A DNA stretch of 64,000 nt. It comes from Bryobacterales bacterium. GTDB taxonomy: Bacteria > Acidobacteriota > Terriglobia > Bryobacterales > Bryobacteraceae. The stretch is taken from positions 32,033-96,032 of the forward strand of contig PLRS01000065.1 of assembly GCA_003164035.1 (NCBI GenBank), written 5' to 3'. A program made the position numbers and the translations under genes. The notes beneath the pieces are model-generated. The model searched no databases. It worked only from the letters and a program-made list of their open reading frames with translations, and was not told where the DNA came from. Positions 1 through 9,512 of this stretch are shown here, in pieces. Within the stretch, counting starts at the first letter, position 1. Each line of letters starts with the position of its first letter.

Positions 1-2392
1 TGGCCCGCTGGGCGGGAACGTAAACGGCGAGGGCGGTGGCGGCGGCGAGCGCCAGCGTGATTCCGGCAAACGTCACCGGATCGGTGGCGCTGACACCGTA
101 GACCAGCGACGCCATCAGCCGGGCGAACCCGAACGCGATGGGTAGCCCAACGGCCAAACCGATCGCGGCCGTCAGCATGCCGCGCCGGAATACCATCAGG
201 AGCACGTTTGGCCGTGCCGCGCCCAGAGCCAGGCGGATGCCGATTTCGTGCGTCTGCTCGGAGACCACGTAGGCCATGACGCCATACACACCAATGGCCG
301 AAAGCACCAGCGCGATCGCTCCGAAGACGCCCATCAGCACGGCCATATAGTTCAGCCCGATGGCGCTGTTGTGGATCGATTTCTCCATCGTTTGCATCTC
401 GGTGATGGGTTGCTCCGGATCGACCGACCGGATGGCGGCAGTGACCGCTGGCGCCACGCGCAACGGATCGCCCAGGGTACGAACGCCAAGATCCATCCAT
501 CCCGCCGGCGCCTGCAAGAAGGGCAGGTAAATCGCGGGGCGCGGCTGGCGGTCGTACGGATTGTGCATCAGGTCGCCCACCACTCCCACAATCGTCACCC
601 ATGGGTTTTTCGAATCGGGCGCGCCGATTTTGATGTGCTGGCCGATGGGCGACTGGTTCGGCCACCAACGGCGCGCCATGCGCTCGCTGATGGCGGCCAC
701 GGGCGGGGCTTCGGGGCCGTCGCCACGGTTGAGGAAGCGGCCTGCGCGCAAGGGGACGCGCAGCGTTTCGAAGAAATTCGCACTGACCACCTGGTACATG
801 CCATGGGGCGGGTCGCCCGGCTCGATGGCCCGGCCTTCTATGGTAAAGTCGCGGCCGGTGTTGTGTTGGCTATACGGCATGGCAGTGGCCGCCGCGGCGG
901 AGCGAACTTCCGGGATCGCCGCAATCCGCCCCAACACGTCGCGGTAGAACGCCGCCTTCTGTTGCGGCTGCTCGTATTTGTTGTCGGTGAGCGCCAGCCG
1001 GAGCGTGAGCAGGGTACCCGGATCGAGTTCGGCGCCGCGTTGCTGCAGCGTCTGGAAGCCGCGCACCATCAGGCCGGCGCCCACCAGCAGCACCACGGCG
1101 AGCGCGATTTCGGCGGAAACCAGAACGTTGCGCAGCGTGTGGCGCCCGCGGCCGGCCGAAGATCCGCGGCCGCCCTCCTTCAGGGAATCGGTCAGGTTGG
1201 GCCGCGAACATTGCCATGCCGGCGCCAGCCCCGCCAGCACCCCGCTCATCACCACCGCCAGCAGGGTGAAGCCCAGCGTCCGGGTATCCATGGCGATGTC
1301 CTTCCAACCCAGGATGTAGCGTTCAATCTCCGTCGGCATCCCGGCTTTGATGGCGCTCATGCCCCACCTGGCGAAGCCGAGGCCGAGCGCCCCGCCGCAA
1401 ATCGAGAGCAGCACGCTTTCGGTGATGAGCTGCACCACCACGCGCGACCGGTTGGCGCCGAGCGCGGTACGCAGGGCGATCTCGCGCAACCGCCCGGTGG
1501 CGCGCGCGAATTGCAGGTTGGCGACGTTGACGCAGGCGATCAGCAGCACGAACAGGACCGAGCCCAGCAGCAACGCCAGGTAGTTGCTGGTTTCGCGATC
1601 CACCAGGAATTTCCGCCCGGGCCACACCATGAAGCGGCGGTTCTTGTTAGTATCCGGATAGGCCGCCGCCAGGCGCGCGGCGGTGCTGTCCACCTGGGCC
1701 TGGGCTTGCGGAACTCCGCTCGGCGGTTTCAGGCGCGCTACCGAAACCATAGAGTTGAGCCGGCGCGTGGTGCGCTGTTCCGGAGTAAGCGCCAGGGGCG
1801 TCCAAATCTCGGTAGCCTGCGGAAAATCGAAGCTGGAGGGCATGACCCCGGTCACTACAAATGTCCGATCGTCCAGCCGTACGGATTTTCCCACGATGGC
1901 CGGATCGGCTCCGAAGCAGCGCTTCCAGAGCGCGTCGCTGAGGATTAGCTCGCCATCGCGCCCCGGCTGGTCCTCCCCTGGCCGAAAGCCGCGTCCAAGA
2001 GCGGGCTCGACGCCGACCACCTCAAAGAAATTGGCGGTCACCAGCGCTTGTTCGACCCGCAGCGGCTGGTTCCCCGCGCCCACGATATTCGCCAGCCCGT
2101 ATTCCCAGCCGCCGAACTGCCGGAAGGCCGTGTTGTCGCGCTGAATGTCGGCCGCATCCGCCGGCGAGATGTCGTTCCAATACTCGGGATTGCCGGGATC
2201 GGCCCCCACCACCATGGCCAAGCTATCCAGGTCCGGCAGCGGAATCGGCTTCCAAAGCAAGCTGTCGCACACGCTGAAAACCGCCGTGGTGGCGCCGATG
2301 CCAAGCGCCAGCGTCAGCACCCCGGTCGCAAAGAACGCGGGCGAGCCGCGGAGCATCCGCGCCCCATATCGAACGTCGTGCCATAGGTGCAT
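1..2392 (-). CDS. MacB/FtsX-like ABC permease (acidobacterial orphan permease), 3' end beyond window
   Basis: The minus-strand frame stays open from ATG at 2392 to the window edge (797 codons), so only a short C-terminal tail is missing. The start MHLWHDVRYGARML follows GGAGGG at good spacing. The layout is that of duplicated orphan permeases: a membrane segment near residue 20-40, a MacB-type periplasmic domain, a three-helix FtsX module in the middle (residues read VLFVLLIACVNVANLQFARA, then REIALRTALGANR), a second periplasmic domain, and a second FtsX module near the C-terminus (ending GEQ-type repeat EIGIRLALGAARPNV). No ATPase gene is adjacent. Members of this family are very numerous in Acidobacteria; the substrate is unknown. 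The family call is firm; transport of a particular compound cannot be inferred. Confidence 0.9.
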   Translation of the reverse strand, partial: MHLWHDVRYGARMLRGSPAFFATGVLTLALGIGATTAVFSVCDSLLWKPIPLPDLDSLAMVVGADPGNPEYWNDISPADAADIQRDNTAFRQFGGWEYGLANIVGAGNQPLRVEQALVTANFFEVVGVEPALGRGFRPGEDQPGRDGELILSDALWKRCFGADPAIVGKSVRLDDRTFVVTGVMPSSFDFPQATEIWTPLALTPEQRTTRRLNSMVSVARLKPPSGVPQAQAQVDSTAARLAAAYPDTNKNRRFMVWPGRKFLVDRETSNYLALLLGSVLFVLLIACVNVANLQFARATGRLREIALRTALGANRSRVVVQLITESVLLSICGGALGLGFARWGMSAIKAGMPTEIERYILGWKDIAMDTRTLGFTLLAVVMSGVLAGLAPAWQCSRPNLTDSLKEGGRGSSAGRGRHTLRNVLVSAEIALAVVLLVGAGLMVRGFQTLQQRGAELDPGTLLTLRLALTDNKYEQPQQKAAFYRDVLGRIAAIPEVRSAAAATAMPYSQHNTGRDFTIEGRAIEPGDPPHGMYQVVSANFFETLRVPLRAGRFLNRGDGPEAPPVAAISERMARRWWPNQSPIGQHIKIGAPDSKNPWVTIVGVVGDLMHNPYDRQPRPAIYLPFLQAPAGWMDLGVRTLGDPLRVAPAVTAAIRSVDPEQPITEMQTMEKSIHNSAIGLNYMAVLMGVFGAIALVLSAIGVYGVMAYVVSEQTHEIGIRLALGAARPNVLLMVFRRGMLTAAIGLAVGLPIAFGFARLMASLVYGVSATDPVTFAGITLALAAATALAVYVPAQRA

Positions 2393-2510
2393 CCCGAACC
2401 CTCCGATAAGAGCTAGTACGACGGGAACGGGACCGGAGTTCGCACGATTTTCGGGCGGGTGTGAGTATTACAGCCGGTCGACTTTGTTATGTCCCAAGAC
2501 GATTCCGCCG

Positions 2511-2541
2511 TGGAGCAGACCATCGTTTTTTGCGGTCTGCC
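2511..2541. repeat. Intergenic palindrome, repeat family A (half copy)
   Basis: The core CAGACCATCGTTTTTTG is closed by a 7-bp stem (GCAGACC at 2515-2521, GGTCTGC at 2534-2540). The same core recurs at 5591-5683, 17544-17630, 48688-48717, 48811-48843 and 51834-51863. It lies between the divergent permease and scpA. Confidence 0.75.
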
Positions 2542-2595
2542 TGGGCCTCCCGTCGGATGCATTTTTCGGGTTCCGGCGTGCTATCGTGAAAGCTA

Positions 2596-3387
2596 GTGTC
2601 CTCGCCGTTAGACATCCACCTGGAAAAATATGATGGGCCCCTCGACCTGCTGCTGGACCTGATTCGCAAGCAGCAGATCGATATCAAGGACATTCCCATC
2701 GCCAACATCACCGCCCAATATCTGGAGTACCTGGACCGGGCGCGCGAGATGGACATCGACCTGGGCTCGGAATTCGTCTACATGGCGGCCACGCTGATCC
2801 ACATCAAGTCCAAAATGCTGCTGCCGCGGGATCCGGCGTTGGGAAAAGAAGAGGATGCGGAGGAGGATCCGCGCCAGGAACTGGTGGAGCGGCTGCTGGA
2901 GCACGAGCGTTTCAAGAACGCCGCCGAGATGCTGCAGCAGAAGCGGCTGATCGAAGAAAACGTGTGGTCCAATCCGCAGATGAAACAGTTTGTCGCCGAG
3001 GACGAAGATCCCGGCCTGGCGGTGACGCTGTTCGAGCTGGTGAAGGCTTTCGGCGAGGTGCTGGAACGCAGGACAAAAGGCCGCCCGACGTACGATGTGG
3101 AAGCGACCGAGGTAACCGTGGCCGACATGGTGCGCTACCTCGGCAACGAATTCCAGCGGGCGGGCGAAGGAAAGCCGGTATTTATTCTGCGCGTCTTCGA
3201 GCGCCAGCCCAGCCGGCGGGCCATGATCGCGCTGTTTCTGGCCGTGTTGGAACTGATCAAGATGCGCGCGGTGGTGGTGACGCAGAAGGACCTGTTCGGC
3301 GAAATCGCGCTCGAACGGAACGTCCATTTCGATCGGGTGATGGCCGCGGACGAGCCCATGGCGGCCATCGAAAAAGACTATATCTAA
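2596..3387 (+). CDS. scpA: Segregation and condensation protein A
   Basis: This is the kleisin subunit of the SMC-ScpA-ScpB condensin that compacts and helps separate daughter chromosomes. The protein has 263 residues, normal for the family. It opens with the typical N-terminal motif (EKYDGPLDLLLDLIRKQQID), followed by YLEYLDRA and the helix FVYMAATLIHIKSKMLLP; the C-terminal winged-helix region contains LAVLELIKMRAV. The start is GTG at 2596: an in-frame stop sits at 2587-2589, so no earlier start is possible. scpB begins seven bases after the stop, so the two are surely co-transcribed. No SMC gene is in view. Confidence 0.95.
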   Translation: MSSPLDIHLEKYDGPLDLLLDLIRKQQIDIKDIPIANITAQYLEYLDRAREMDIDLGSEFVYMAATLIHIKSKMLLPRDPALGKEEDAEEDPRQELVERLLEHERFKNAAEMLQQKRLIEENVWSNPQMKQFVAEDEDPGLAVTLFELVKAFGEVLERRTKGRPTYDVEATEVTVADMVRYLGNEFQRAGEGKPVFILRVFERQPSRRAMIALFLAVLELIKMRAVVVTQKDLFGEIALERNVHFDRVMAADEPMAAIEKDYI

Positions 3388-3393
3388 ATCGCG

Positions 3394-4235
<842 letters not shown>

Positions 4236-4236
<1 letters not shown>

Positions 4237-5000
4237 TGCCCGAAGAGAGACTGCAGAAAATCCTCTCGCAGGCCGGCGTAGCTTCCCGCCGGCACGCCGA
4301 GGACATGATTCGCGAAGGCCGCGTAGCGGTCAATGGCGCGGTGGTCACGGAACTGGGCAGCAAGGCGGACCTGGAGCGCGACCATATCCGTGTCGACGGC
4401 AAGCTGATTCGTCCGCCCAAGCGGCTGGTCTACCTGGCTCTCCACAAGCCCAACAACACCGTCACCACGGCCAGTGACCCGCAGGGGCGGGTGACAGTAA
4501 TGGACCTGCTTCACGGCGTGAAAGAGCGCGTCTACCCGGTGGGGCGGCTGGACTATCACAGCGAGGGTCTGTTGCTGCTCACCAACGACGGCGAACTGGC
4601 CAACGGCATCATGTCGGCCGTTTCGCACCTGCCCAAGACCTACCTGGTGAAAATCAAAGGGACGCTCACCTCCGACGAGGAAGAGCGCTTTCGCCGCGGG
4701 GTTCCGCTCTCCGGCCAGCGCACGCAGCCGGCCGGATTGAAGCTGCTGCGGGCGGCCGAAAATCCCTGGTACGAAGTGCGCCTGTACGAGGGCCGCAATC
4801 ATCAAATTCGCCTGATGTTCAAACATTTCGGCCACCTGGTGGAAAAGCTCAAGCGGGTGAGGATCGGGCCCATCGAGCTGGGTGCGCTGAAACCGGGCGA
4901 GTTCCGCCACCTGGACGCGGAGGAAGTGCAGAAGCTCGAGCGCGCGCTGGCGGCGAAAAAAGCCCCGGCGAAGCAGGCCCCGGCCAAGGAAGCCAAATGA
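4236..5000 (+). CDS. rluB: rRNA pseudouridine synthase, RluB/RsuA type
   Basis: The protein (254 aa) opens with an S4 RNA-binding domain (RLQKILSQAGVASRRHAEDMI), followed by the pseudouridine synthase fold. The catalytic Asp lies in VGRLDYHSEGLLLLTNDG, and later motifs include YEVRLYEGRNHQIRLMF. This family isomerises a specific uridine in rRNA; RluB acts on 23S rRNA helix 80 in E. coli. RluB rather than RsuA is preferred because scpA-scpB-rluB is a widely conserved order. The C-terminus ends in a Lys/Ala/Pro-rich tail, common in RluB. It overlaps its neighbours by 1 and 4 bases. Confidence 0.9.
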
Positions 5001-5395
5001 GCGGCGTCGCGGAGCGTCTGCGCGGGGCCAAAACCATCGCCGTAGTCGGTCTCTCGGGCCGCCGCTTTCGCCCCAGCCACGGCGTGGCGGAGTATTTGCA
5101 GCGCGCCGGCTACCGGGTGATTCCGGTGAATCCGCACGAAACCGAAGTGCTGGGCGAAGAAGCCTACCCCGACCTGGCATCGGTTCCGCTGCCGGTGGAT
5201 ATCGTCGATATCTTCCGGCGCTCGGAGCACGTGCCGGAAATCGTGGAGGAGGCCATCCGAATCGGCGCCAAAATGGTGTGGATGCAGGAGGGCGTGATTC
5301 ACGAAGACGCGGCGCAGGCCGCCCTGGCAGCCGGTCTGGAAGTGGTGATGGACCGCTGCATTCTGAAAGAGCATCGAAGGCTGGCGCGGGGCTGA
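4997..5395 (+). CDS. CoA-binding domain protein (YccU-like)
   Basis: This 132-aa protein is a single Rossmann-type CoA-binding domain like that of succinyl-CoA synthetase alpha. It shows the nucleotide loop IAVVGLSGRRFRPSHGVAEYL, the strand YRVIPVNPHETEVLGEEAY and the conserved VDIVDIFRRSEHVPEIVEEA, with KMVWMQEGVIHEDAA near the end. Small proteins of this kind bind CoA or acyl-CoA, but their cellular role is unsettled. The start overlaps the preceding stop as ATGA, making it the fourth gene of the scp operon. Confidence 0.88.
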   Translation: MSGVAERLRGAKTIAVVGLSGRRFRPSHGVAEYLQRAGYRVIPVNPHETEVLGEEAYPDLASVPLPVDIVDIFRRSEHVPEIVEEAIRIGAKMVWMQEGVIHEDAAQAALAAGLEVVMDRCILKEHRRLARG

Positions 5396-5590
5396 CCGGC
5401 AACTGTGGCCTGCGTGCCCGAGGGAACGGCTCGAATCGCCCCGCCCGGCTACGCGGTCGACCTCGGCGCCTGGACAGGAGGTGCTCGACGACCGCGAGTC
5501 CAGGCTCCGAACTCCTGAAGTCGCCCCGGCGGTTTTCCGGTACTGAGGAAAATAGGTTGACCCAACTGACGGGGACCGGCGCAGGGAGCC

Positions 5591-5683
5591 AGGTGGGACA
5601 GACGATCGTTTTTTGTCGTCTGTCAGGCGCGGGCGGCGTGTCGAGGCCTGACAGACGACGAAAAACGATCGTCTGTCCCACCT
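5591..5683. repeat. Large near-perfect inverted repeat, family A (paired copy)
   Basis: Arms at 5591-5628 and 5646-5683 are 38 bp each with a single mismatch and a 17-base spacer. The core is GGGACAGACGATCGTTTTTT. It could form a long hairpin about 200 bases after the scp operon. It lies in the 5396-5729 gap, where no gene was found, and its right edge abuts the antitoxin remnant downstream. Confidence 0.85.
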
Positions 5684-5729
5684 CTGGGTCGCCGAAACTG
5701 GCTCAACTCAAATTCCACGGCTTCAGGAG

Positions 5730-5843
5730 CCTCGGAGACTCCGCCTGTTCGACCAGGCGACCGAACGTCACCGCCGGCGCCAGGCGGGAGATAAGGCACA
5801 GCAGCCACGCGATCGGGGCTGGACGAGGGAGGATCTCTACGGC
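5730..5843 (+). pseudogene. Antitoxin C-terminal remnant upstream of PIN fossil
   Basis: In the same frame as the PIN remnant, an open stretch reads LRLFDQATERHRRRQA, then DRGWTREDLYG. This resembles the C-terminal tail of antitoxins paired with PIN toxins, where a GWTREELY-like end precedes the toxin start. There is no start codon or N-terminal DNA-binding domain, and the stretch begins close to the 38-bp inverted repeat, suggesting that the front of the gene was lost there. There is no stop before the PIN start, so the two frames are fused. The assignment rests on recall of related antitoxin tails. Confidence 0.4.
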
Positions 5844-6030
5844 GTGGCCGCACTAGTTGATACGAATGTTCTCGTCTATCGGTTTGACGGCCGCTTCCCG
5901 GACAAGCGGAGGATCGCAGCCGGGATCCTCAGGCGGGGAATCCTCGAAGATTCGGTGATTCGGTGCGGGCGCCGCATCAGGCTATTGTGGAATTTGTTGC
6001 GGTCGCGACGCGTCCGGTGCGAAGCGAAGC
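5844..6030 (+). pseudogene. PIN-domain toxin fossil, frameshifted and truncated
   Basis: GTG at 5844 begins MAALVDTNVLVYRFDGRFP, the first strand of a PIN ribonuclease with its metal-binding Asp (VDTN). After LRRGILEDSV the frame shifts: the matching continuation (RAPHQAIVEFVAVATRPVR) is in another frame. The cause is visible: the octamer ATTCGGTG is present twice in tandem (5950-5957 and 5958-5965), and removing one copy restores EDSVRAPHQAIVEF. Homology then stops near 6030, leaving less than half of a domain of roughly 130 residues. The gene is certainly dead. Confidence 0.75.
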
Positions 6031-6360
6031 GCGCCTAGCCCCGCGGCGTGGCAAAGTATGGGTTGGCGTTTCGTCCAAGTGGTTTCGCGGAACCAGAAAG
6101 TTCAGGAGCATGTGGCCGAAAAGATCTCCCAGCTTTTGCGACAGAGTTTTGCAACAGCACCGAAGGCCGCACCACGGCTGTGGCGATCTCTTTTGAGCGT
6201 TCCATTTTGCAAGTCCTATATGGCAATGGACTGAAATAGCCGTGTAGGACGCCCAGCGAGAACAGGCGGAAAAGCCCGCGGAAAAAGCAGTGCCGCCGCC
6301 ATCCACGGCAACTAAGCCCAAGGTCGTTGCGAAGCCGCCACTACCCCCCAGGTAAAAAAT
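6031..6360. other. Gene-free stretch after the PIN fossil
   Basis: No convincing coding region was found. Frames on both strands are short and lack recognisable motifs. Plus strand 6248-6355 reads as a Pro/Lys/Ala-rich tail (EKPAEKAVPPPSTATKPK) ending in a stop; it could be the last piece of a lost gene, but nothing upstream supports it. Confidence 0.4.
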
Positions 6361-6687
6361 CTATGGGTGAATTTCGGCAGGCCAGTGAAAGCGTCGGACG
6401 CGGATTTCTTTCTCGCGGCTGCGCGTCCTCGCAATCTCGAAAGCCGATTGCATCCGCATGAGCGTGTCCATCTTCACGCCGAAAGCCTTCTCTATGCGTA
6501 GCGCCATATCGCCGGAAAGGCCGGCCTTGGCGTTCAGCAGACTGGATAGGGCAGGGCGGGACACCTGAAGCGCCTTCGCCGCGTCCGTAACGGACAGGCC
6601 CGCGGGTTCAATGATCTCCGTGCGGATAAAATCGCCGGGGTGCGGCGGGTTCTTCAAGCCCTTGTGTACGAAGCTGCTAATTTTCAT
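6361..6687 (-). CDS. higA: HigA-family (XRE) antitoxin, orphan
   Basis: The 108-aa protein has the HigA pattern: HPGDFIRTEIIEPAGLSVTD, then the helix-turn-helix AAKALQVSRPALSSLLNAKA and IEKAFGVKMDTLMRMQSAFE. HigA neutralises the ribosome-dependent RNase HigB and represses the operon. Here no HigB-like frame of about 90 residues is found on either side, where it would usually lie just upstream. The gene starts with its own promoter-like sequence only a few bases before the ATG. It is therefore an orphan antitoxin or stand-alone regulator, perhaps the survivor of a decayed pair next to the dead PIN locus. Confidence 0.85.
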   Translation of the reverse strand: MKISSFVHKGLKNPPHPGDFIRTEIIEPAGLSVTDAAKALQVSRPALSSLLNAKAGLSGDMALRIEKAFGVKMDTLMRMQSAFEIARTRSREKEIRVRRFHWPAEIHP

Positions 6688-6693
6688 CGGCAG

Positions 6694-6722
6694 ACTGTAG
6701 CCTATAGCTTAACACTAGTCAA
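6694..6722 (-). promoter_or_regulatory. Predicted promoter of higA, possibly leaderless
   Basis: On the minus strand TTGACT (6722-6717) is followed by a 17-base spacer and TACAGT (6699-6694), a good sigma-70-like match. Only six bases separate TACAGT from the ATG at 6687, so transcription would begin at or next to the start codon. Confidence 0.5.
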
Positions 6723-6902
6723 TGGGAAAATGTGCCGATGTGCAGAACTTACCCTTTGTGCAACGTCCGCTTCGACCACATTGACGGAAACGCGCTACGG
6801 GAGAAGCGCGAGCCGCGGAGACGATCCGGAGAAGAAAAGCCGAGAAGAATCTCGGCTCAGCAGGCTCGACAGCCAGCGCCACGACACATAATAGCTGCTC
6901 AT

Positions 6903-8129
6903 TCAGCGAATGCTGTGGTCGCTTGTGACTCCGTGGGTTTCGGCGGGTGAATCGGTGCGGAAATAGGACCAGGGGCCCGGAATCCAGGGGTAGCGTTCGA
7001 CCACGGATTCGTCGACGTTCACGCCCAGGCCGGCCAGGCGCGGCACGACGAGATGGCCGGCGTCGAGTTGGAGCGGTTCGCTGAGGATTTCGGCAGCCAG
7101 CGGAAAAGGATACATGCCGGCGCGGCCGGGACTGGAATAGCAGGGATACTCCAGCCACTCCACCACGGTTTCGGGCCAGCATATGCCCAGATGCGCGGCG
7201 GCAACAACCTCCAGCGCCGTGCCCCAGCTATGAAAGGCGAAGCGCAGGTTCTGGTTCGAGATTTGGGCCAACAGGCGGCGTCCCAGGCTGTAGCCGCCCT
7301 GGCAGCAGACGTCCATCTGAACGTAATCGACGGCGCCGGAGAGGATCAGGTCGAGGAAGCCGGCTTCACTGGGCTCGTGCTCGCCGGACGCGAGCGGCAG
7401 AATCTCCTTATCGCGGAACGCCAGGTAGGCGGCATGGTCGTCGGGCGGCAGCGGTTCTTCCAGCCAGGCGACGTCGCAGGCGGCCATCTGGCGGGCCAGC
7501 GACTCGATCGATTCCAGGCTATAGCTGCGGTCGCCCATGCGCCACCAGGTGTGGGCGTCCACCATCAACTCGAAGTCCGGCCCGACCGCGCCACGCGTCT
7601 GCCGCACGGCTTCCAGATCCTCTTCGGGCCCGGAGCCGAGGCGCATTTTGTAGGCGCGAAACCCGAGCTTTTCCACCGCCGCAGCCTCGGCCGCGTAGGC
7701 CTCGGGCGGCATGTACATGCCGGCGCTGCCGTAGAGACGGATGCGGTCGCGGACGCGCCCGCCGATCAACTCCGAAACCGGCGCGCCCAACGCTTTGCCG
7801 ACCAAATCGTAAAGCGCGATCTCGACCGCGCCGTAAAGCTTGGCCAGCCCGGGGTTCTGTCCCGGCCCATCGAGAAAAAGTACCCGCAATGCGTCGGGAT
7901 CGGCCAGGACCTTTCCCTGAAGAAAGGGAGCGATGACCTCGTCGATGGCGCCGGCCGCGGCCTCGCTGGCCAGGCTCGGACCGTATCCCACCAGTCCGTT
8001 GTCCGATTCCACGCGGATGAACATGGCATCGCGCTTCAGAATGGTTCTCTCGCCGCCCCAAAAAGGCAAACGGATTGGCTGGGGAAACGGATATGAAAGA
8101 AGGAAGGCGCGAACGCCGGCAATTCTCAT
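6903..8129 (-). CDS. Enolase-superfamily enzyme (mandelate racemase / muconate lactonizing type)
   Basis: The 408-aa protein has the capping domain and TIM barrel of the MR/MLE branch. Visible landmarks are the YKMRLG strand bearing the catalytic Lys, metal ligands in MVDAHTWWR, WLEEPLPPDD and SGEHE, and a late FHSWGTALEV. These enzymes abstract a proton alpha to a carboxylate with Mg2+ and usually act as sugar-acid dehydratases, racemases or cycloisomerases. The HSWGT segment and KMR-type Lys fit an acid-sugar dehydratase, but the substrate cannot be read from the sequence. It stands alone on the minus strand. Residue spacing and length are normal, so it should be active. Confidence 0.88.
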   Translation of the reverse strand: MRIAGVRAFLLSYPFPQPIRLPFWGGERTILKRDAMFIRVESDNGLVGYGPSLASEAAAGAIDEVIAPFLQGKVLADPDALRVLFLDGPGQNPGLAKLYGAVEIALYDLVGKALGAPVSELIGGRVRDRIRLYGSAGMYMPPEAYAAEAAAVEKLGFRAYKMRLGSGPEEDLEAVRQTRGAVGPDFELMVDAHTWWRMGDRSYSLESIESLARQMAACDVAWLEEPLPPDDHAAYLAFRDKEILPLASGEHEPSEAGFLDLILSGAVDYVQMDVCCQGGYSLGRRLLAQISNQNLRFAFHSWGTALEVVAAAHLGICWPETVVEWLEYPCYSSPGRAGMYPFPLAAEILSEPLQLDAGHLVVPRLAGLGVNVDESVVERYPWIPGPWSYFRTDSPAETHGVTSDHSIR

Positions 8130-8168
8130 AGGACGGAGATTAGGTTAACATGGCGGGCAGGAACAGGA

Positions 8169-8690
8169 ATGCACGCCACGCGAATCGCCGCCGCCATTTT
8201 GATATCGCTCCCTTTGCTAGCCGCCGGTCCAAGCGACCGCAAACGGATCGAGGCGGTGTACCGCCAATACGCAATCGACTTCGAGATGAAGGACTTTCAG
8301 GCGCTCGAGAGTTTATTGGCGCCCGGCTACACCAGCGTCGTCGATGGCCGGAGCGCGGGTCACGACGAGGCGGTGTCGGCAGCCAGGGCGCAGTCGAAAA
8401 AGGCGGGTTCGCCGGTGCGGTGCCGCTTCAAGATCGGGCGGGTCGCGATAGACGGCTCGGGCGCCTCGGTCCAGGTTACCGAAGCCGCGCGCTATATTCT
8501 GAGGGCTCCGGACAAGAGCCTGCACCGGTTCCGCTATGTGCGCGAGCGGCAGGACCACCTGGTGTTGGCCGAGGGTAAGTGGCGGATCGATGCCAGCCGC
8601 CGCTGGGTGGAAAAGGCGAGTTACTGGCTCGATAGCAAGCCGGCCGGAGCCGATAGAGTGCGCAAGGTTCTGGGGCCGGACGCGTTGTAG
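8169..8690 (+). CDS. Exported SnoaL/NTF2-like protein
   Basis: The 173-aa protein begins with a signal peptide (MHATRIAAAILISLPLLAAG), followed by a cone-shaped NTF2-like domain: RKRIEAVYRQYAIDFEMKDF, LLAPGYTSVVDGRS, later FRYVRERQDHLVLAEGKWRI. This fold is used as a small binding pocket or for simple isomerase/lyase chemistry, and function cannot be assigned. It is divergent from the enolase-superfamily gene, with 39 bases between them, and convergent with the kinase that follows. Confidence 0.75.
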   Translation: MHATRIAAAILISLPLLAAGPSDRKRIEAVYRQYAIDFEMKDFQALESLLAPGYTSVVDGRSAGHDEAVSAARAQSKKAGSPVRCRFKIGRVAIDGSGASVQVTEAARYILRAPDKSLHRFRYVRERQDHLVLAEGKWRIDASRRWVEKASYWLDSKPAGADRVRKVLGPDAL

Positions 8691-8709
8691 GGGCCCCGAT
8701 GCGCCGGCG

Positions 8710-9147
8710 CTATCCCCGAACCACCGTGATGCGCGCGAATCCTTCCTCCGCGGTGGGAGGCGACAGGCGCGCCGACATACGCATCAGCACATCGTCCGGC
8801 ACTACCCGCCGCCGGCGCCGGTTGCGCGCGCGGCATACTTCGAATGGCACGTCGAAGAACACCGCCTCGGCCGTGCATCCTCGCTTGCGCGCTATCTCCA
8901 GATAGGGCCGGCGCTCGCGCACCGTCAGGTTAGTGGCGTCGATATAGGTGACCGGACGGCCGATTGCCAGGCGCTGCCGCAACAGATACCGCAGCGTCTG
9001 GAACACACGCCCCTGCGCACTCTGATCGGTTTCGTCGTCCGCCAACCAAAGGCGAATCTTGTCGCTCGCAAGACCGGTGGCGCCCAGCTTCTCGAGATAA
9101 GTCGACTTACCCGAGCCGGGCAATCCGACCAGTACGACAATGCGCAT
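8710..9147 (-). CDS. P-loop kinase-like ATP-binding protein
   Basis: Start at ATG 9147 gives MRIVVLVGLPGSGKST at the very N-terminus, as expected for a P-loop (Walker A GLPGSGKS); an upstream in-frame ATG would add a tail that overlaps the preceding gene. The rest includes a DKIRLWLADDET segment, YIDATNLTVRERRPYLEIA and FFDVPFEVCRARNRRR, with Arg residues typical of a lid. It resembles small polynucleotide-kinase-like AAA proteins that phosphorylate nucleic-acid ends or small molecules. The substrate is unknown. It probably shares a transcript with the small basic protein just upstream, 32 bases away. Confidence 0.8.
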   Translation of the reverse strand: MRIVVLVGLPGSGKSTYLEKLGATGLASDKIRLWLADDETDQSAQGRVFQTLRYLLRQRLAIGRPVTYIDATNLTVRERRPYLEIARKRGCTAEAVFFDVPFEVCRARNRRRRRVVPDDVLMRMSARLSPPTAEEGFARITVVRG

Positions 9148-9179
9148 CGGCTGGTCCACTGGTCCGCACCGCCGTTCCG

Positions 9180-9455
9180 CTACTTTTCTTCCGGCTTGGC
9201 TTGCGCTTTGCGCCTGCGATGCTCGGCCCAACGTTTTTTCTGCGCCAATGCAATACGCCGGCGCGCCGCCACGCTGAGAACGCGTTTCGGAGCCACCGCC
9301 GGTCTCTCTCCCGCTACCGATGGCGCCGCCGCTTTGCCTTTGAGCTGAGCCTGGATCTCGCGAATCTTCTCGTCTATCTTCTCCCGCTCGTGCTGATAAC
9401 CGACCAGAGCCATTTGCAACGTGGCTATATCATAGGTAGCCTTCAAACCCGCCAT
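9180..9455 (-). CDS. Small basic protein with coiled-coil N-terminus, unknown function
   Basis: ATG at 9455 is preceded by GGGGGAGAG at ideal spacing, so it is preferred over a longer upstream form. The 91-aa product has a heptad-like first half (YQHEREKIDEKIREIQAQL) and a strongly basic C-terminus with the motif SVAARRRIALAQKKRWAEHR. Similar ARRRIAxAQKxRWA tails occur in small acidobacterial proteins and suggest nucleic-acid binding, but no function is known. It is divergent from dtd across a short gap holding a perfect 14-bp palindrome. Confidence 0.7.
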   Translation of the reverse strand: MAGLKATYDIATLQMALVGYQHEREKIDEKIREIQAQLKGKAAAPSVAGERPAVAPKRVLSVAARRRIALAQKKRWAEHRRRKAQAKPEEK

Positions 9456-9512
9456 TGGAACTCTCCCCCGGACACTATAACATGGAGTGGCGGAGGATGT
9501 TACCACATAAGA

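Noticed and set aside
248..1948. A 566-codon plus-strand frame with His/Arg/Gly-rich sequence
   Set aside because: It is the mirror of the minus-strand permease, whose frame stays open to the window edge and matches the FtsX family throughout.
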